Shown here piece by piece: positions 11,640 to 22,124 of a DNA stretch of 64,000 nt. Numbering within the stretch: the stretch's first letter is position 1; each line of letters starts with the position of its first letter. The notes beneath the pieces were generated by a model. That model was not told the DNA's origin. It saw nothing but the letters and a program-made list of their open reading frames with translations, and made no database searches. Both the position numbers and the translations under genes were made by a program. Source of the DNA: Lucinisca nassula (taxonomy: Eukaryota; Mollusca; Bivalvia; Lucinida; Lucinidae); contig OY757025.1 of NCBI GenBank assembly GCA_963580285.1, positions 116,315,900 through 116,379,899 of the forward strand, in the 5' to 3' direction.

Positions 11640-11850
11640 ATGGAGGTCAAGGGTCGTTTCGCCCGTGGGTCGTTTCGCTCTGAGTTTTTCCGCACTGGGT
11701 CGTTTCGCCCGTGGGTCGATTCGCCCTGATTTGGTGGGTCGTTTCGCCCTTATTTTTTCAAGCCCTGTGAATTGAGGTTAGATATGTTTTGCTATATAAA
11801 GGGGTTGATGGGGGTATGGGTAGTCCCGAAAAATATTATAATATCATCTT
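11640..11850. repeat. Element with GGTCGTTTCGCCC minisatellite, copy 2
   Basis: GGTCGTTTCGCCC units at 11648-11748, then TTATTTTTTCAAGCC and GGGGTTGATGGGGGTATGGG as in copy 1 near 7000-7080, so the array belongs to a longer interspersed element. Confidence 0.75.
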
Positions 11851-11969
11851 GGTTGGGTGCTATATTTGACCTTGATCTACTTTTCATGGTTCACTGACTT
11901 TGAAAACTATTGCGTCAAACCTTACGTTCACCCTGCTATTTATGTTCATTTCCTAAGAACTGTAATAAT

Positions 11970-12028
11970 ATCTGAGGTAATGGCCAAATGTGACCGACTC
12001 AGTATAAGAAGATATAAGATAGATAATA
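11970..12028 (+). mobile_element. LINE 3' tail-only insertion
   Basis: TGAGGTAATGGCCAAATGTG, CGACTCAGTATAAGAAGAT and a short GATA run interrupt a unit of a separate tandem-repeat family, whose sequence continues on both sides. Confidence 0.7.
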
Positions 12029-12577
12029 CTTGGTACAAACTTGCATCTTGGGATGGCAGCGATAATTCAAGAATCCATATTTGACCTTGACTCACTTTTC
12101 ACGGTTCACTGGCTTCTGTAATATATTGCGTCAAACTTAGCGAATATCATACCATTCAAGTTAATTTTTCAAGAACTATTATAGCTTCGTTAATGAACTT
12201 TGTAACAAGCTTGCATCTAGTGATGATAATTATAATTCAATTCTCCATATTTGACATTGATACAATGGGACTTATGGCTGTGGAAGTTACTGTGTATATG
12301 TAAAAATGTGAGACTTTTCTCATTTCTTATTGCCTATGTTTTAGACTGAAATAAGAAAAATAAAGTATATGCGAGGACCCACTATGTGCTGTATAAAGTG
12401 AGGTTTAGGGGTGGGGGTCTTAATTACATACTTGCTAACATCAATTTAAAAAAAAAAAAATCTAGGGATTATATATATATATATATATCCAAATTTGTCT
12501 GATAAACAAACTCTGGTATTTTTGCGCAACTCATACATTACGTAAAAGAATCTTTGACAATCAGATATGAGCCTCTC

Positions 12578-12800
12578 ACCAACAGTTAGACTCCGATGAT
12601 CCCAGTCAGAGAGAGCATCAGGCACAATCCACCATTACTTAAAATTAGATATTCTTTAAGTCTCAGTAAAATAGAAGTGGAGGCAATGATCAGAAATCGA
12701 TGCAATTAACCCACAGCTCCCATCAGAGACACCAAAGGGAAAGAAACACAAACATGAAACAACAGACCCCAACGGAAACATCAACAGCGGAAAGCCAACA
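12578..12800 (-). mobile_element. Diverged PLE 3' unit
   Basis: CAACAGTTAGACTCCGATGA, AGCATCAGGCACAA and GACACCAAAGGGAAAGAAA match the minus-strand PLE 3' unit in order, with many substitutions and internal deletions. It is an older relative of the 15-24 kb copies. Confidence 0.65.
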
Positions 12801-13435
12801 GGACTCAATCAACTGTTTATAAACAACCCTCGGTTATTAATGCTAAACAACCCTCGGGCGAAACGACTCACGGGCGTAACGACCCGTTTCCGGACAAATT
12901 TAAGATGCCATACCAGACTAATCCATTTTTTTTCGGTGTAGCTGTATAAGCTGGCTTTTGACCTACTTATTGATATTAGTCTCGATTGAATAAATCGTAA
13001 TTTGCGATTAGTTGAAAATGTGTATACTGCTGCAAAAAAGTAACTACTACATAACTCCTGCAATGCTTCACTTAACATTACAACCTAGTCAATTTAAACT
13101 CAAAATGGTGTCATAAATTATATGACTTCATATACCATGTTTCACCACAAATTATTCATTGCGTTACAATATTACAAAGCTTGTTTCATTTGAAAGAAAT
13201 TAGGTAAGACTGATGTGAATGAAATGATCAAGTAGGCCTTGTTTATTACAATAATGTCACTGAGTCATAAAAGTGCACATAAGGTATCCAAGAGAGGTAA
13301 TAATAAAAAATAGGCAAGTAAGAGCTTTAAAAACAAAACAAATAAACAAACACACACACACAAACACACACAAAAACAAAAAACCAATACCAGTAAAACA
13401 GTGGCAACGAAATAAATCATTACAGACAAGCTTGA

Positions 13436-13743
13436 CAGCCCCCACCCATCGGGGCTTGAAGAAATAGAGATGGGCTGCATGATGCTTCAACGCAGAGCTG
13501 AAACTGACCACACACGTGTACTGGTAAACCGCTTATAGGATCTAAGCCTGCCCAGGCAAAGCGGTGCGAGTCGGTCCGTCCATCCTTTTTAACCTTATTG
13601 GTTTCATTGGGCGACAGGGATTGAGATGTCATACTTCACCTCAGTGTCGGGTAAAAGTCTCACAAAATTGGAAGCAACGTCTCCAAAATGACCTATACAG
13701 TGTTGGCGGGGACGTTAAACCTCAACTCAAACAAACAAACCAA
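13436..13743 (+). mobile_element. SINE-like element S1, full length
   Basis: About 308 bp from CCCCACCCATCGGGGCTTG through GGGCTGCATGATGCTTC, TCTAAGCCTGCCCAGGC and TTGGAAGCAACGTCTCC to ACGTTAAACC and CAAACAAACAAA. No tRNA head was recognised. Partial copies: 2665-2782 (+), 11175-11245 (-), 14938-15085 (-), 19285-19385 (-). Confidence 0.75.
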
Positions 13744-14039
13744 AAAGCTTGTAATTCTGTACAGTGTAAGTCAATCCCCAAAGGCTAAAAGAATAAGGGG
13801 CGTTCAACAAGTTCAACGGGTTGCTCTCAACTATTAAAGTCGATAATATACGGAATTATCATGTGCCTTTTAATGATGTGCAAAATGGAATGTGAAATCG
13901 CATGTTTTATAGAGGTCCTCTAGTTGAACCTTTCCAGCAGGCACATGACGTAATTGTGACGTCACATCAACGTCGGTTCGACGTCATGGTGTTTATGCAA
14001 CGTCACATCTACGTCGGTGCATAGTACACAAATTGACCC

Positions 14040-14937
14040 TGACGTTTATGAGACTCATCCTGCTTGTGCTTATTCTTCCATTTGTTTGTTTTATTTTTCT
14101 TTAACTTGCAAACACTGAAAATTTGTGTCACGAATGTCTCAGAAACATTTGAGCCTACGATGTTGAAATCTGGTATCTTCCACAGACGTGTTCAAGTTTT
14201 TTTGTTTTTACAAAATGTTTTGCTTCTTTAATCATGTATTTTTTGGCGTCAAATTCATGTAGAGTTTTATATGTCAGCTCAATCGTTTTATCAATCGTCA
14301 GAAACACATTTTTTGGTGTGGCAAAATTGAAAAAGTATTCAAGGAAACTAATCCATTTAACTAAGCGTATGACTGGCGGAATTCGACTTGTGGGAAATTC
14401 GAAACGTGAAGCACTTTTTTGTATTCGACTGTAAAGTCGTGAATCCTTACCCCAGATCAATTTCTGCTGTTTAGAATAATACTCGACTTATCCCTAGGTC
14501 GTTTTTCTTTTCTTGGGCGAATTTTATCCGTAGATATATAGAAGTACATTTATACTAACTATGAAAAATATACCTCCTAGATCCCTTTCTGTCAATCAAT
14601 TTTACATAATTACCCAGAATGTTATTTAGTGGGCGTGGTTTAGAATGTATTAAAGTTTAAGCATATTTCCTAGTAGTTTAAAGAGTACATGTTGGATCAA
14701 AACTATGCTACTAATAGTTGAATTCGAATATATTTATATTAAATTGATGCGATGATATCATTAATTTAACAGCAGTCTGATAATTTGCTATATAGCCAAT
14801 AATAAGGTTGCAATATGAGTGTCTTCCCTTAGACATAATATTTTTAGTTGAAAAGTAAAAGCTTTAGTAAAGATTTTCATTCACATTCTTATCGATAATT
14901 TTTAAGGTCGAATGTCAACCCAATTGTTTTATTAATT
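14040..14937. other. AT-rich sequence without assigned features
   Basis: The minus strand has a 101-codon open frame (14155-14460; KWISFLEYFFNFATPKNVF) that I do not recognise and that has no splice or repeat context. The rest is unique AT-rich DNA. Confidence 0.3.
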
Positions 14938-15119
14938 TTAGGTTTAACGTCCCCGTAAGCAGCGTAAAGGTCATTTGGAGTCGTTGTTTCCAATATTATG
15001 GGACATTTTACCCGAAATTAAGCTGAAATGACACATCAAGCCCTGCTGCCAAATGAAACCAATTTAGGGTTTATATGCATGGAACAGCATCACTTTTCCT
15101 GGGTAGGCTTAGAATAAAC

Positions 15120-15690
15120 GCATTTCTTTCTATTATCAAAATACTAACTTATTACCTCCTAAGCCCAAGACGTCTTTACGTCATCTTAAACTTGGTATTC
15201 AAGAATTTCATAAGACGTTTGTTTTGGCCCCTGCAGACAAGGCCGCTAACAACGTCGTCGTTGTGTGACGGCTCCACTATGTTAACACGCTTAAGCAGGA
15301 GCTTGGTGGTACTAAGGCCTATGAACTTCAGCCTTTAGCTGAAGAGAGAGCTATAGTCGATAAACATGTTTGTCTTTCAGCCACCAAGTTTGCTGTGTGT
15401 GTTAACGAAGGCCAAGACAAGCTTCCTACGCTATACTGGTTACCAAAACTTCATAAAAGACCTTACAAAGCACGGTTTATTGCAAATTCTAGCTCTTGCA
15501 CTACCACAGAACTTTCTAAATTATTAACTTCCTGTCTTACTGCTATTAAAACGCATGTAATAAAATATTGCGATAAAGTCTTTGAAAGATCAGGAAGAAA
15601 TCTGTTTTGGTCTATTAAAAATTCGAATGAGGTTTTAAATAAATTGAAATCCAGACATTTTCGTGCTTCTAGTCTGTCTACTTACGTCTG
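15120..15690 (+). pseudogene. Penelope-like element RT, N-terminal part, broken
   Basis: The conceptual protein reads LLPPKPKTSLRHL, VLAPADKAANNVVVV, then a TGA stop at 15266-15268 (probably a mutated Cys or Trp codon), then KQELGGTKAYEL and LYWLPKLHKRPYKARFI. The LPKxHK and APADKAANN words are typical of Penelope-like reverse transcriptases in my knowledge of the family. The frame stops matching at SSLSTY near 15685, where a roughly 500-bp copy of the element's own 3' unit intervenes, and resumes at 16195. No GIY-YIG endonuclease was recognised. Confidence 0.75.
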
Positions 15691-15694
15691 TCTG

Positions 15695-16195
15695 TTTCAG
15701 GGGTCTAACTGTTGGTTTTCTTTTGCTCCAGCATTTCAGTGGTTTCTTGCTGTCGAGTCCTCACCGTTGTCTCACCTCTGTGGTTCTTTCATTTTTGTGT
15801 TCACGGAGATGTTGCACTGATGAGTTAGGAGGCCTTCATGCGGACTGAACAAATTATTTGTCTAAATCGCGACGAAAGTAAGGGCGAGGATTGTGGCCAC
15901 GTAAAATCGATTTAAGCCCCCCAGTTGAAATCTTCCACTGACCGTTCCAAGGCGGCTCTTCTGTGGCGATTTATTTATGTTGTTGTTTGTTACTTACTGT
16001 GTGTATCACTTGTGTCTTTTAATTTTGGATGGCCATATGGCCATTTTGTGGGAAAGTAAATGTCCTTATGGCCTTCCTTTGTTTAGGTTTCCATTTTTGT
16101 CTGGTCGCTTAATGTTTGTATTTCTTTCCCTTTGGTGTCTTTTATGGGTGGAGTAAGTTAATTGTATCAATTCCTGATCTTTGTTTTACTTCTAC
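15695..16195 (+). mobile_element. PLE 3' unit inserted in the RT reading frame
   Basis: About 500 bp matching the PLE 3' untranslated unit found after the RT stop at 24197-24763. It begins GTCTAACTGTTGG and ends ATCTTTGTTTTACTTC-TACTTT. It separates two RT pieces that would otherwise be contiguous; the target words TCTACTTAC and TCTACTTTAC flank it. Confidence 0.75.
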
Positions 16196-16520
16196 TTTAC
16201 GATTTTTCCACTCTTTACACTACACTTCCTCATAATCTTATAAAAGAAAAGCTTAATGATTTAATTGAATGGGCTTTTCACAGAGAAGATTCTCTCTATC
16301 TTGCATGTAATGTCAGAAATGCATTTTTCACTTCTAAAGAGCATAAGAATTATACACTTTGGTCATGTCAGAAAGTGTGTGATGCCCTCACCTTTCTACT
16401 TGACAATATTTATATTAGATTCGGTACTAAGTTATTTAGACAAATTGTGGGTATTCCGATGGGTACTAATTGCGCACCTCTTGTGGCTGATCTGTTCTTG
16501 TATTGTTATGAAAGAGACTT
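16195..16520 (+). pseudogene. PLE RT, central palm fragment
   Basis: Continues the preceding RT after the inserted unit. It starts YDFSTLYTTLPHNL, which contains the catalytic Asp of RT motif A, and ends with GIPMGTNCAPLVADLFLYC (motif B region). The YxDD motif C is missing because the frame ends at the hammerhead-bearing segment near 16520. It is therefore a dead, truncated piece. Confidence 0.75.
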
Positions 16521-16527
16521 CATTACA

Positions 16528-16573
16528 GGGTCACTGATGAGGCTTTATTAGCCGAAACTACGTAGTATGACCC
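16528..16573 (+). ncRNA. Type I hammerhead ribozyme (PLE-associated)
   Basis: All core elements are present in order: stem I strand GGGTCA, core CTGATGA (16534-16540), stem II GGC/GCC with a 7-nt loop, GAAA (16554-16557), a short self-complementary stem III CTACGTAG, then T-A and the second stem I strand TGACCC. Stem I pairs six of six bases. Predicted self-cleavage is between 16567 and 16568. Hammerheads with minimal stem III are known in Penelope-like elements, and this one directly follows a PLE RT fragment. Confidence 0.88.
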
Positions 16574-16634
16574 ATCTTCTTTCTTATGAATATTTTCATT
16601 GCTCTTAAAGGAACTCATTTTTGATTTTTATTCA

Positions 16635-17203
16635 ATAAAGTAGAAGTAAAACAAAGATCAGGAATTGATACAATTAACTTACTCCACCCATAAAAGACAC
16701 CAAAGGGAAAGAAATACAAACATTAAGCGACCAGACCATAATGGAAACCTAAACAAAGGAAGGCCATAAGGACAGTTACTTTCCCACAAAATGGCCATAT
16801 GGCCATCCAAAACCAAAAGACACAAGTGATACACACAGCAAGTAACAAACAACAACATAAATAAATCGCCACAGAAGAGCCGCCTTGGAACGGTCAGTGG
16901 AAAATTTCCACTGGGGGGCTTAAATCGATTTTACGTGGCCACAATCCTCGCCCTTACTTCCGTCGCGATTTAGACAAATAATTTGTTCAGTCCGCATGAA
17001 GGCCTCCTAACTCATCAGTGCAACATCTCCGTGAACACAAAAATCAAAGGACCACGGAGGTGAGACAACGGTGAGGACTCGACAGCAAGAAACCACAGAA
17101 ATGCTGGAGCAAAAGAAAACCAACAGTTAGACTCCGATGAGCCCGACCAGAGACAGAGCATCAGGCACCAACCAACATTATCTCTCTAATTTTCGATAAG
17201 CCT
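16635..17203 (-). mobile_element. PLE 3' unit, inverted copy
   Basis: Reverse complement of the PLE 3' unit, beginning at its terminus AAAGTAGAAGTAAAAC and running to the region just past the RT stop codon. It is continuous with the RT C-terminal fragment at 17204-17737. Confidence 0.8.
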
Positions 17204-17737
17204 TTACGTTGGAGCCGTCATAGAATCTGAGGCCTGACCCACCGGCGTGCAATTAAAGAGGGAAGCAAAGTTGCCAACCGTGATTGGGTTAACTACCATG
17301 CATGCAGTCTGTCGTATAATATCCATGTTGTACCCAATCTTTTTATATCGAAGAATGATTTTACGAAATTGGGTGCTGAAGTCATTGCGGTTATGTATTT
17401 TTCTGAATTTATATACTAAGTCACCATAAAATTCGGGTTCCGATAGACCTTGTTGCAGAAGAGATTTAAGTCCAATATTGAATTTTGAAATTAAATCAGA
17501 ATGGCGTCTATAAAATTTTGAAAAGGCTTTGCGTAGTTTATGGTACCGATAACCCTGATTAAGGAGTTTAGCCGTTAATAATTTATTACGAGTGTTGAAG
17601 TCAGTAACATGACTACACACTCTAGCAAATCGAATTAATTGCGAAATATAAACGCCATAGGATGGCGCACGAGGAACATCACCATCCAAAAAAGGAAAAT
17701 TTACAATCTCAAAATCAAAGTCATCGCGTTTATCATA
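17204..17737 (-). pseudogene. PLE RT C-terminal domain, inverted copy
   Basis: Minus-strand frame of about 177 codons with no stops: YDKRDDFDFEIVNFPF, VPRAPSYGVYISQLIRFARV, KLLNQGYRYHKLRKAFSKF and a terminus GQASDSMTAPT followed by TAA. This is the thumb/C-terminal part of a PLE RT and is nearly identical to 23565-24196. It begins abruptly at the DKRDD region where an inverted terminus is joined, so no full enzyme is encoded. Confidence 0.75.
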
Positions 17738-18340
17738 AGCCTTTACGATGGAGCCGTCATAGAATCTGAGGAAAGGCTTATTGATAATTAGAGATAATGT
17801 TGGTTGGTGCCTGATGCTCTGTCTCTGGTCGGGCTCATCGGAGTCTAACTGTTGGTTTTCTTTTGCTCCAGCATTTCAGTGGTTTCTTGCTGTCGAGTCC
17901 TCACCGTTGTCTCACCTCTGTGGTTCTTTGATTTTTGTGTCCACGGATTTGTTGCACTGATGAGTTAGGAGGCCTTCATGCGGACTGAACAAATTATTTG
18001 TCTAAATCGCGACGGAAGTAAGGGCGAGGATTGTGGCCTCGTAAAATCGATTTAAGCCCCCCAGTGGAAATCTTCCACTGACCGTTCCAAGGCGGCTCTT
18101 CTGTGGCGATTTATTTATGTTGTTGTTTGTTACTTACTGTGTGTATCACTTGTGTCTTTTAATTTTGGATGGCCATATGGCCATTTTGTGGGAAAGTAAC
18201 TATCCTTATGGCCTTCCTTTGTTTAGGTTTCCATTATGGTCTGGTCGCTTAATGTTTGTATTTCTTTCCCTTTGGTGTCTTTTATGGGTGGAGTAAGTTA
18301 ATTGTATCAATTCCTGATCTTTGTTTAACTTCTACTTTTT
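17738..18340 (+). mobile_element. PLE 3' unit, plus copy, with inverted junction
   Basis: Starts with a short inverted scrap containing the RT stop region (17738-17770), then the direct 3' unit from AGGCTTATTGATAATTAG to ACTTCTACTTTTT. The unit's 3' end abuts an RT fragment at 18340. Confidence 0.75.
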
Positions 18341-18655
18341 AAATCTCTTCTGCAACAAGGTCTATCGGAACCCGAATTTTATGGTGACTTAGTATATAAA
18401 TTCAGAAAAATATATCACCGCAATGACTTCAGCACCCAATTTCGTAAAATCATTCTTCGATATAAAAAGATTGGGTACAACATGGATATTATTCGACAGA
18501 CTGCATGCATGGAGTTAACCCAATCACGGTTGGCAAAAGTTGCCAACCGTGATTGGGTTAACTACCATGCATGCAGTCTATCGTATAATATCCATGTTGT
18601 ACCCAATCTTTTTATATTATCTATTATTTATATTATCTAATATCTTTAATTGCAC
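18340..18655 (+). pseudogene. PLE RT C-terminal scrap with long fold-back
   Basis: Encodes KSLLQQGLSEPEFYGDL through IIRQTACM and then turns back on itself: 18455-18537 and 18539-18622 are near-perfect inverted copies around ACGGTTGGCAA/TTGCCAACCGT. The inverted arm ends near CTTTTTATATTA. The fold-back destroys the frame. Confidence 0.75.
18455..18622. repeat. Long inverted repeat formed from PLE RT sequence
   Basis: Arms of about 80 bp with one to two bases between them; both arms are the same RT segment (GGGTACAACATGGATATTAT and reverse), differing at a few bases. Confidence 0.85.
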
Positions 18656-19275
18656 GCCGGTGGGTCAGGCCTCAGATTCTATGACGGCTCCAACGTAAAG
18701 GCTTATTGAGAATTAGAGAGATCTAATTCAAGGTAATGCTGGTTGGTGCCTGATGCTCTATCTCTGGTCGGGGCCATCGGAGTCTAACTGTTGGTTTTCT
18801 TTTGCTCCAGCATTTCAGTGGTTTCTTGCTGTCGAGTCCTCACCGTTGTCTCACCTCTGTGGTTCTTTCATTTTTGTGTTCACGGAGATGTTGCACTGAT
18901 GAGTTAGGAGGCCTTCATGCGGACTGAACAAATTATTTGTCTAAATCGCGACGGAAGTAAGGGCGAGGGTTGTGGCCACGTGAAATGGATTTAAGACCCC
19001 AGTGGAAATCTTCCACTGACCGTTCCAAGGCGGCTCTTCTGTGGCGATTTATTTATGTTGTTGTTTGTTACTTACTGTGTGTATCACTTGTGTCTTTTAA
19101 TTTTGGATGGCCATATGGCCATTTTGTGGGAAAGTAACTGTCCTTATGGCCTTCCTTTGTTTAGGTTTCCATTATGGTCTGGCCGCTTAATGTTTGTATT
19201 TCTTTCCCTTTGTTGTCTATGATGGGTGGAGTAAGTTAATTGTATCAATTCCTGATCTTTGTTTTACTTCTAATT
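18655..19275 (+). mobile_element. PLE 3' end and 3' unit, plus copy
   Basis: Begins with the last RT codons (GCACGCCGGTGGGTCAGG, stop TAA near 18697) and continues through the whole 3' unit to TTGTTTTACTTCTAATT. Confidence 0.75.
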
Positions 19276-19540
19276 AGAACCTCTATGTAGTTTACCAGTA
19301 CTCGTGTGCAGTCGGTTTCTGCTCTGCGTGGAAGCATCATGCAGCCCAAACCATTTCTTCAAGACCCATTGGGCTGGGGCAGTCGACCATGTTACCAAGC
19401 ACAAGATATTTTTCAGCGCTAAAGTCCCCATGACTATCACTGATTTGTTGGTTTCGCAGTGAGGTCAGAGTGTTGCGTAATATGGTTAGCTGTACAATCT
19501 TGGCTTGAACCATGCATGTGTTGGGTTTGGCAAACAGTGT

Positions 19541-19607
19541 AGGTCTAGATTAGACGCCACAGAACGCGGCGTCTGATGAGGATCTATACTGTTTGCTTAG
19601 ATCACAA
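19541..19607. repeat. GCAAACAGTG core hairpin, isolated copy
   Basis: GGCAAACAGTGTAGGTC ... ATCTATACTGTTTGC with AGACGCC/GGCGTCT inside. This is one of very few copies left of 28 kb. The rest of 19390-20185 shows nothing recognisable beyond repeated TGACGTCA-like words at 19700-19760. Confidence 0.75.
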
Positions 19608-20312
19608 TAATACAGAATATTTACATTTCCACTGTAAAGTCTAATGTAAACCTATAGAAAACAACGTAGTTCATACTTCTATGAACGCATCGAGTTACGT
19701 GATTTCCAGTGACGTCAAGTGACGTCATTCTAAACCATGATTCCCTACGGGCGTTGGTGACGTCAACGCTGTTCCTCTCTTTGTAGAAAAACAGCTTGTA
19801 AATGTTTTTCAGCTTTAAGAGTTTGCCCTACGATCATTTTTCGCCAAGTGCTGGTGGGCAAAGAATGTAAATATAGAAAAGATACTTAATTTTTCTGCTT
19901 TTTTATGAAAGTATGAAAGTATGAACAACAGCGAATCGCTAGCAGAGTTTACATGAACCCCTTCGGGGTTCAATTACTTTGCACGCGACCCACTGCGTTC
20001 ATACTTTCCAAAAAAAAATCATTTCTTAAATGTTCTTTAAACTGCACTTTACAAAGATGCATTCAATAAGTGCGGCTTTACAGAGTGTTCTTATTTCTTT
20101 CAAATTCCACATCTTTCAAGATACCACCCATTATAGGAAAACATGTTATACTTATCTTGTTTAAATATATACTTCTTATTTACAGGTGTGTCAAGAGCCC
20201 CCCCCCCCCCCCGCACATCGGGGCTTGAAGAAATAGATGGGCTGCATTATGCTTCCACGCAGAGCTGAAACCGCCCCGCACACATGTACTGGTAAACCGC
20301 TTAGAGGATCTA

Positions 20313-20628
20313 ATAAAAATAAAAAATGAGTTCTTTTAAGAGCAATGAAAACATTCATAAGAAAAAAGATGGGTCATACTACGTAGTTTCGGCTAATAAA
20401 GCCTCATCAGTGACCCTGTAATGATCCGGCAAAGAAAGCGAGAGGAAACATTCTGCAATTTTGCGAATTTCGAATAGGCAGTCGATACAAAGACTGACAT
20501 AAATCAAAAGGGGGTCCAAATGATTACAAAACCTGTCTAGAATATGAGTCTAAACCAATAATTTATTTATGATTTCTCAGAATATTCACGCTGATCTCAA
20601 AGGACCAAAAGAAAAATATGAACTGCAC
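20313..20628 (-). mobile_element. 316-bp PLE fragment carrying hammerhead
   Basis: Its minus strand contains CATTACAGGGTCACTGATGA and continues past the ribozyme into CATTGCTCTTAAAAG and ATTTTTTATTTTTATTA, matching 16515-16632. About 210 bp upstream of the ribozyme is not seen elsewhere in the window. Confidence 0.7.
20371..20416 (-). ncRNA. Type I hammerhead ribozyme, identical copy on minus strand
   Basis: Reverse complement of the motif at 16528-16573, base for base, including stem I, CTGATGA, GAAA and the palindromic stem III. It sits in a 316-bp PLE fragment that splits a SINE. Cleavage would fall before the base at 20376, reading on the minus strand. Confidence 0.88.
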
Positions 20629-20859
20629 TGCTCAGGCAAAGCGGTGCGAGTTGGCCGTCCATGCTTATAAGCCCTATTGGTTTCATTTGGCGGCAGGGTT
20701 TGAGATGTCATTTCATCTCAATGTCGGGTAAAAACGTTCCACAAAATTGGAAGCGACGTCTCCAAAATGACAATTACTGTGTTGACGGGACGTTAAACCA
20801 CAAATCAAACTAGAGCTGTCAGTGAACATGACTAGGGCCCGGCAGTGACATCAGAGGAG

Positions 20860-21900
20860 TTGGATTTTTTTCAAAGGGCCATAACTCTTAGAGTATTGTA
20901 GCTAGAGTTACGTTACTTGCCATGTAATTGTGTAATGATATTGTGACCCTATACCTAAAGTTAGAAGTTGATGTATTTGACGGTTTGTAAGTTACGAATA
21001 AAAAAATGAAAGGGTATTACTATATGGCAACTGTCAATAACTTCAGCTTCATTTTCATTTGAATTCTATATAGGTTTTGAAATTTAGATGAAAACAAAAG
21101 ACGAAAAAAGCTGATTTTTGTTTTTCAAAAGGCAATAACTCTCAGAGTATAATAGCTAGAGTTATGTAACTTGCCATGAAATTGTTTAATGTTGTTGTGA
21201 TCTTACGTTTAAAGGTTGAAAATGATGCTTTTGAAGGTTTTTAAGTTATAAAGAAAAAAAAACATGAAAATTGTTGATGGACAGACGGTCAGATGGACAA
21301 ACAGACGGACGGACAGATGGACGGACGCACGGATGGACGGTCGGCGGACGGACAGACAGGGCACTACTATAGGGCAATTGTCAATGACTATAGGAAGTTT
21401 CATTTGAATATCAATAGCGGTTTTAAAATAAAGATGAAAAAAGACGAAAAAAGCTGAATTTTTAAGTTTTTCAAAGGCCATAACTCTGAGAGTATTGAAG
21501 CTACAGTTACGTAACTTGCCATCAAATTGCGTAACGATAATGAAACCATATATTTAATGTTTGAAGTTGATAGGGTTGACGGTTTGTAAGTTATTAAGAA
21601 AAACATGAAAAAATGTGGACATTTTTTAGTTTTTCAAAGGGCCATAACTCTGGAGTATTGTAGCTAGAGTTACGTTACTTGCCATGAAATTGTATAATGA
21701 TATTGTGACCTCAATTTGAAGTTTGAAGTTGATGCGTCTGACGGTTTGTAAGTTATTGAGAAAAAACATAAAAAATGTAGACGGACAGACATCAGAATTG
21801 TTGTTACTGGTGACACGTCATTGACATTCATACACCAGGACGGGCAGACAGGGTGATTACTATAGGGCACCCGCAAATAAATTTTCGGGACCCTAACAAA
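20860..21900. repeat. Tandem-cored element with GGGCCATAACTC units
   Basis: Units starting TTTTCAAAGGGCCATAACTC near 20868, 21124, 21470 and 21640, with GGACGGACAGACGG-type simple sequence between them and GGGCACCCGCAAATAAATTT at the right end. Spacing is irregular, so units have suffered indels. Confidence 0.7.
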
Positions 21901-22124
21901 CAAAACAGATGTGTCATGACTTCCGAAAGCGCTATAGCGCGGCTATAGTCAGCTTCTGACAGGTCTAGTTGCCCTAGCGTAACAGAAATAGACAATAAAA
22001 GAGAGAAAGTAAACCGTTTGTAGTCTTGAAGTATTATTTTGGAATAAGTGAGCTGAAATAAAAGCACGAAACAATATAATTTCGATAAAACATTGTTTTT
22101 GGCAAACAGTGTTGACTCAGATGA

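Larger units (their letters stand above)
20190..20812 (+). mobile_element. S1 element split by a hammerhead-bearing insertion
   Basis: The 5' half (20190-20312) ends at CTTAGAGGATCTAA and the 3' half (20629-20812) resumes at CTCAGGCAAAGCGG, which are adjacent in intact S1 copies. The intervening 316 bp is a PLE fragment on the minus strand. Confidence 0.8.

Noticed and set aside
14155..14460. 101-codon minus-strand frame
   Set aside because: Looks protein-like in composition but I cannot place it in a family and it has no context; left as unassigned sequence.
15808..15850. CACTGATGAGTTAGGAGGCC as a further hammerhead
   Set aside because: Has CTGATGA but no GAAA at the right distance and no pairing stem I; the same holds for its copies near 17957, 18895 and 24380.
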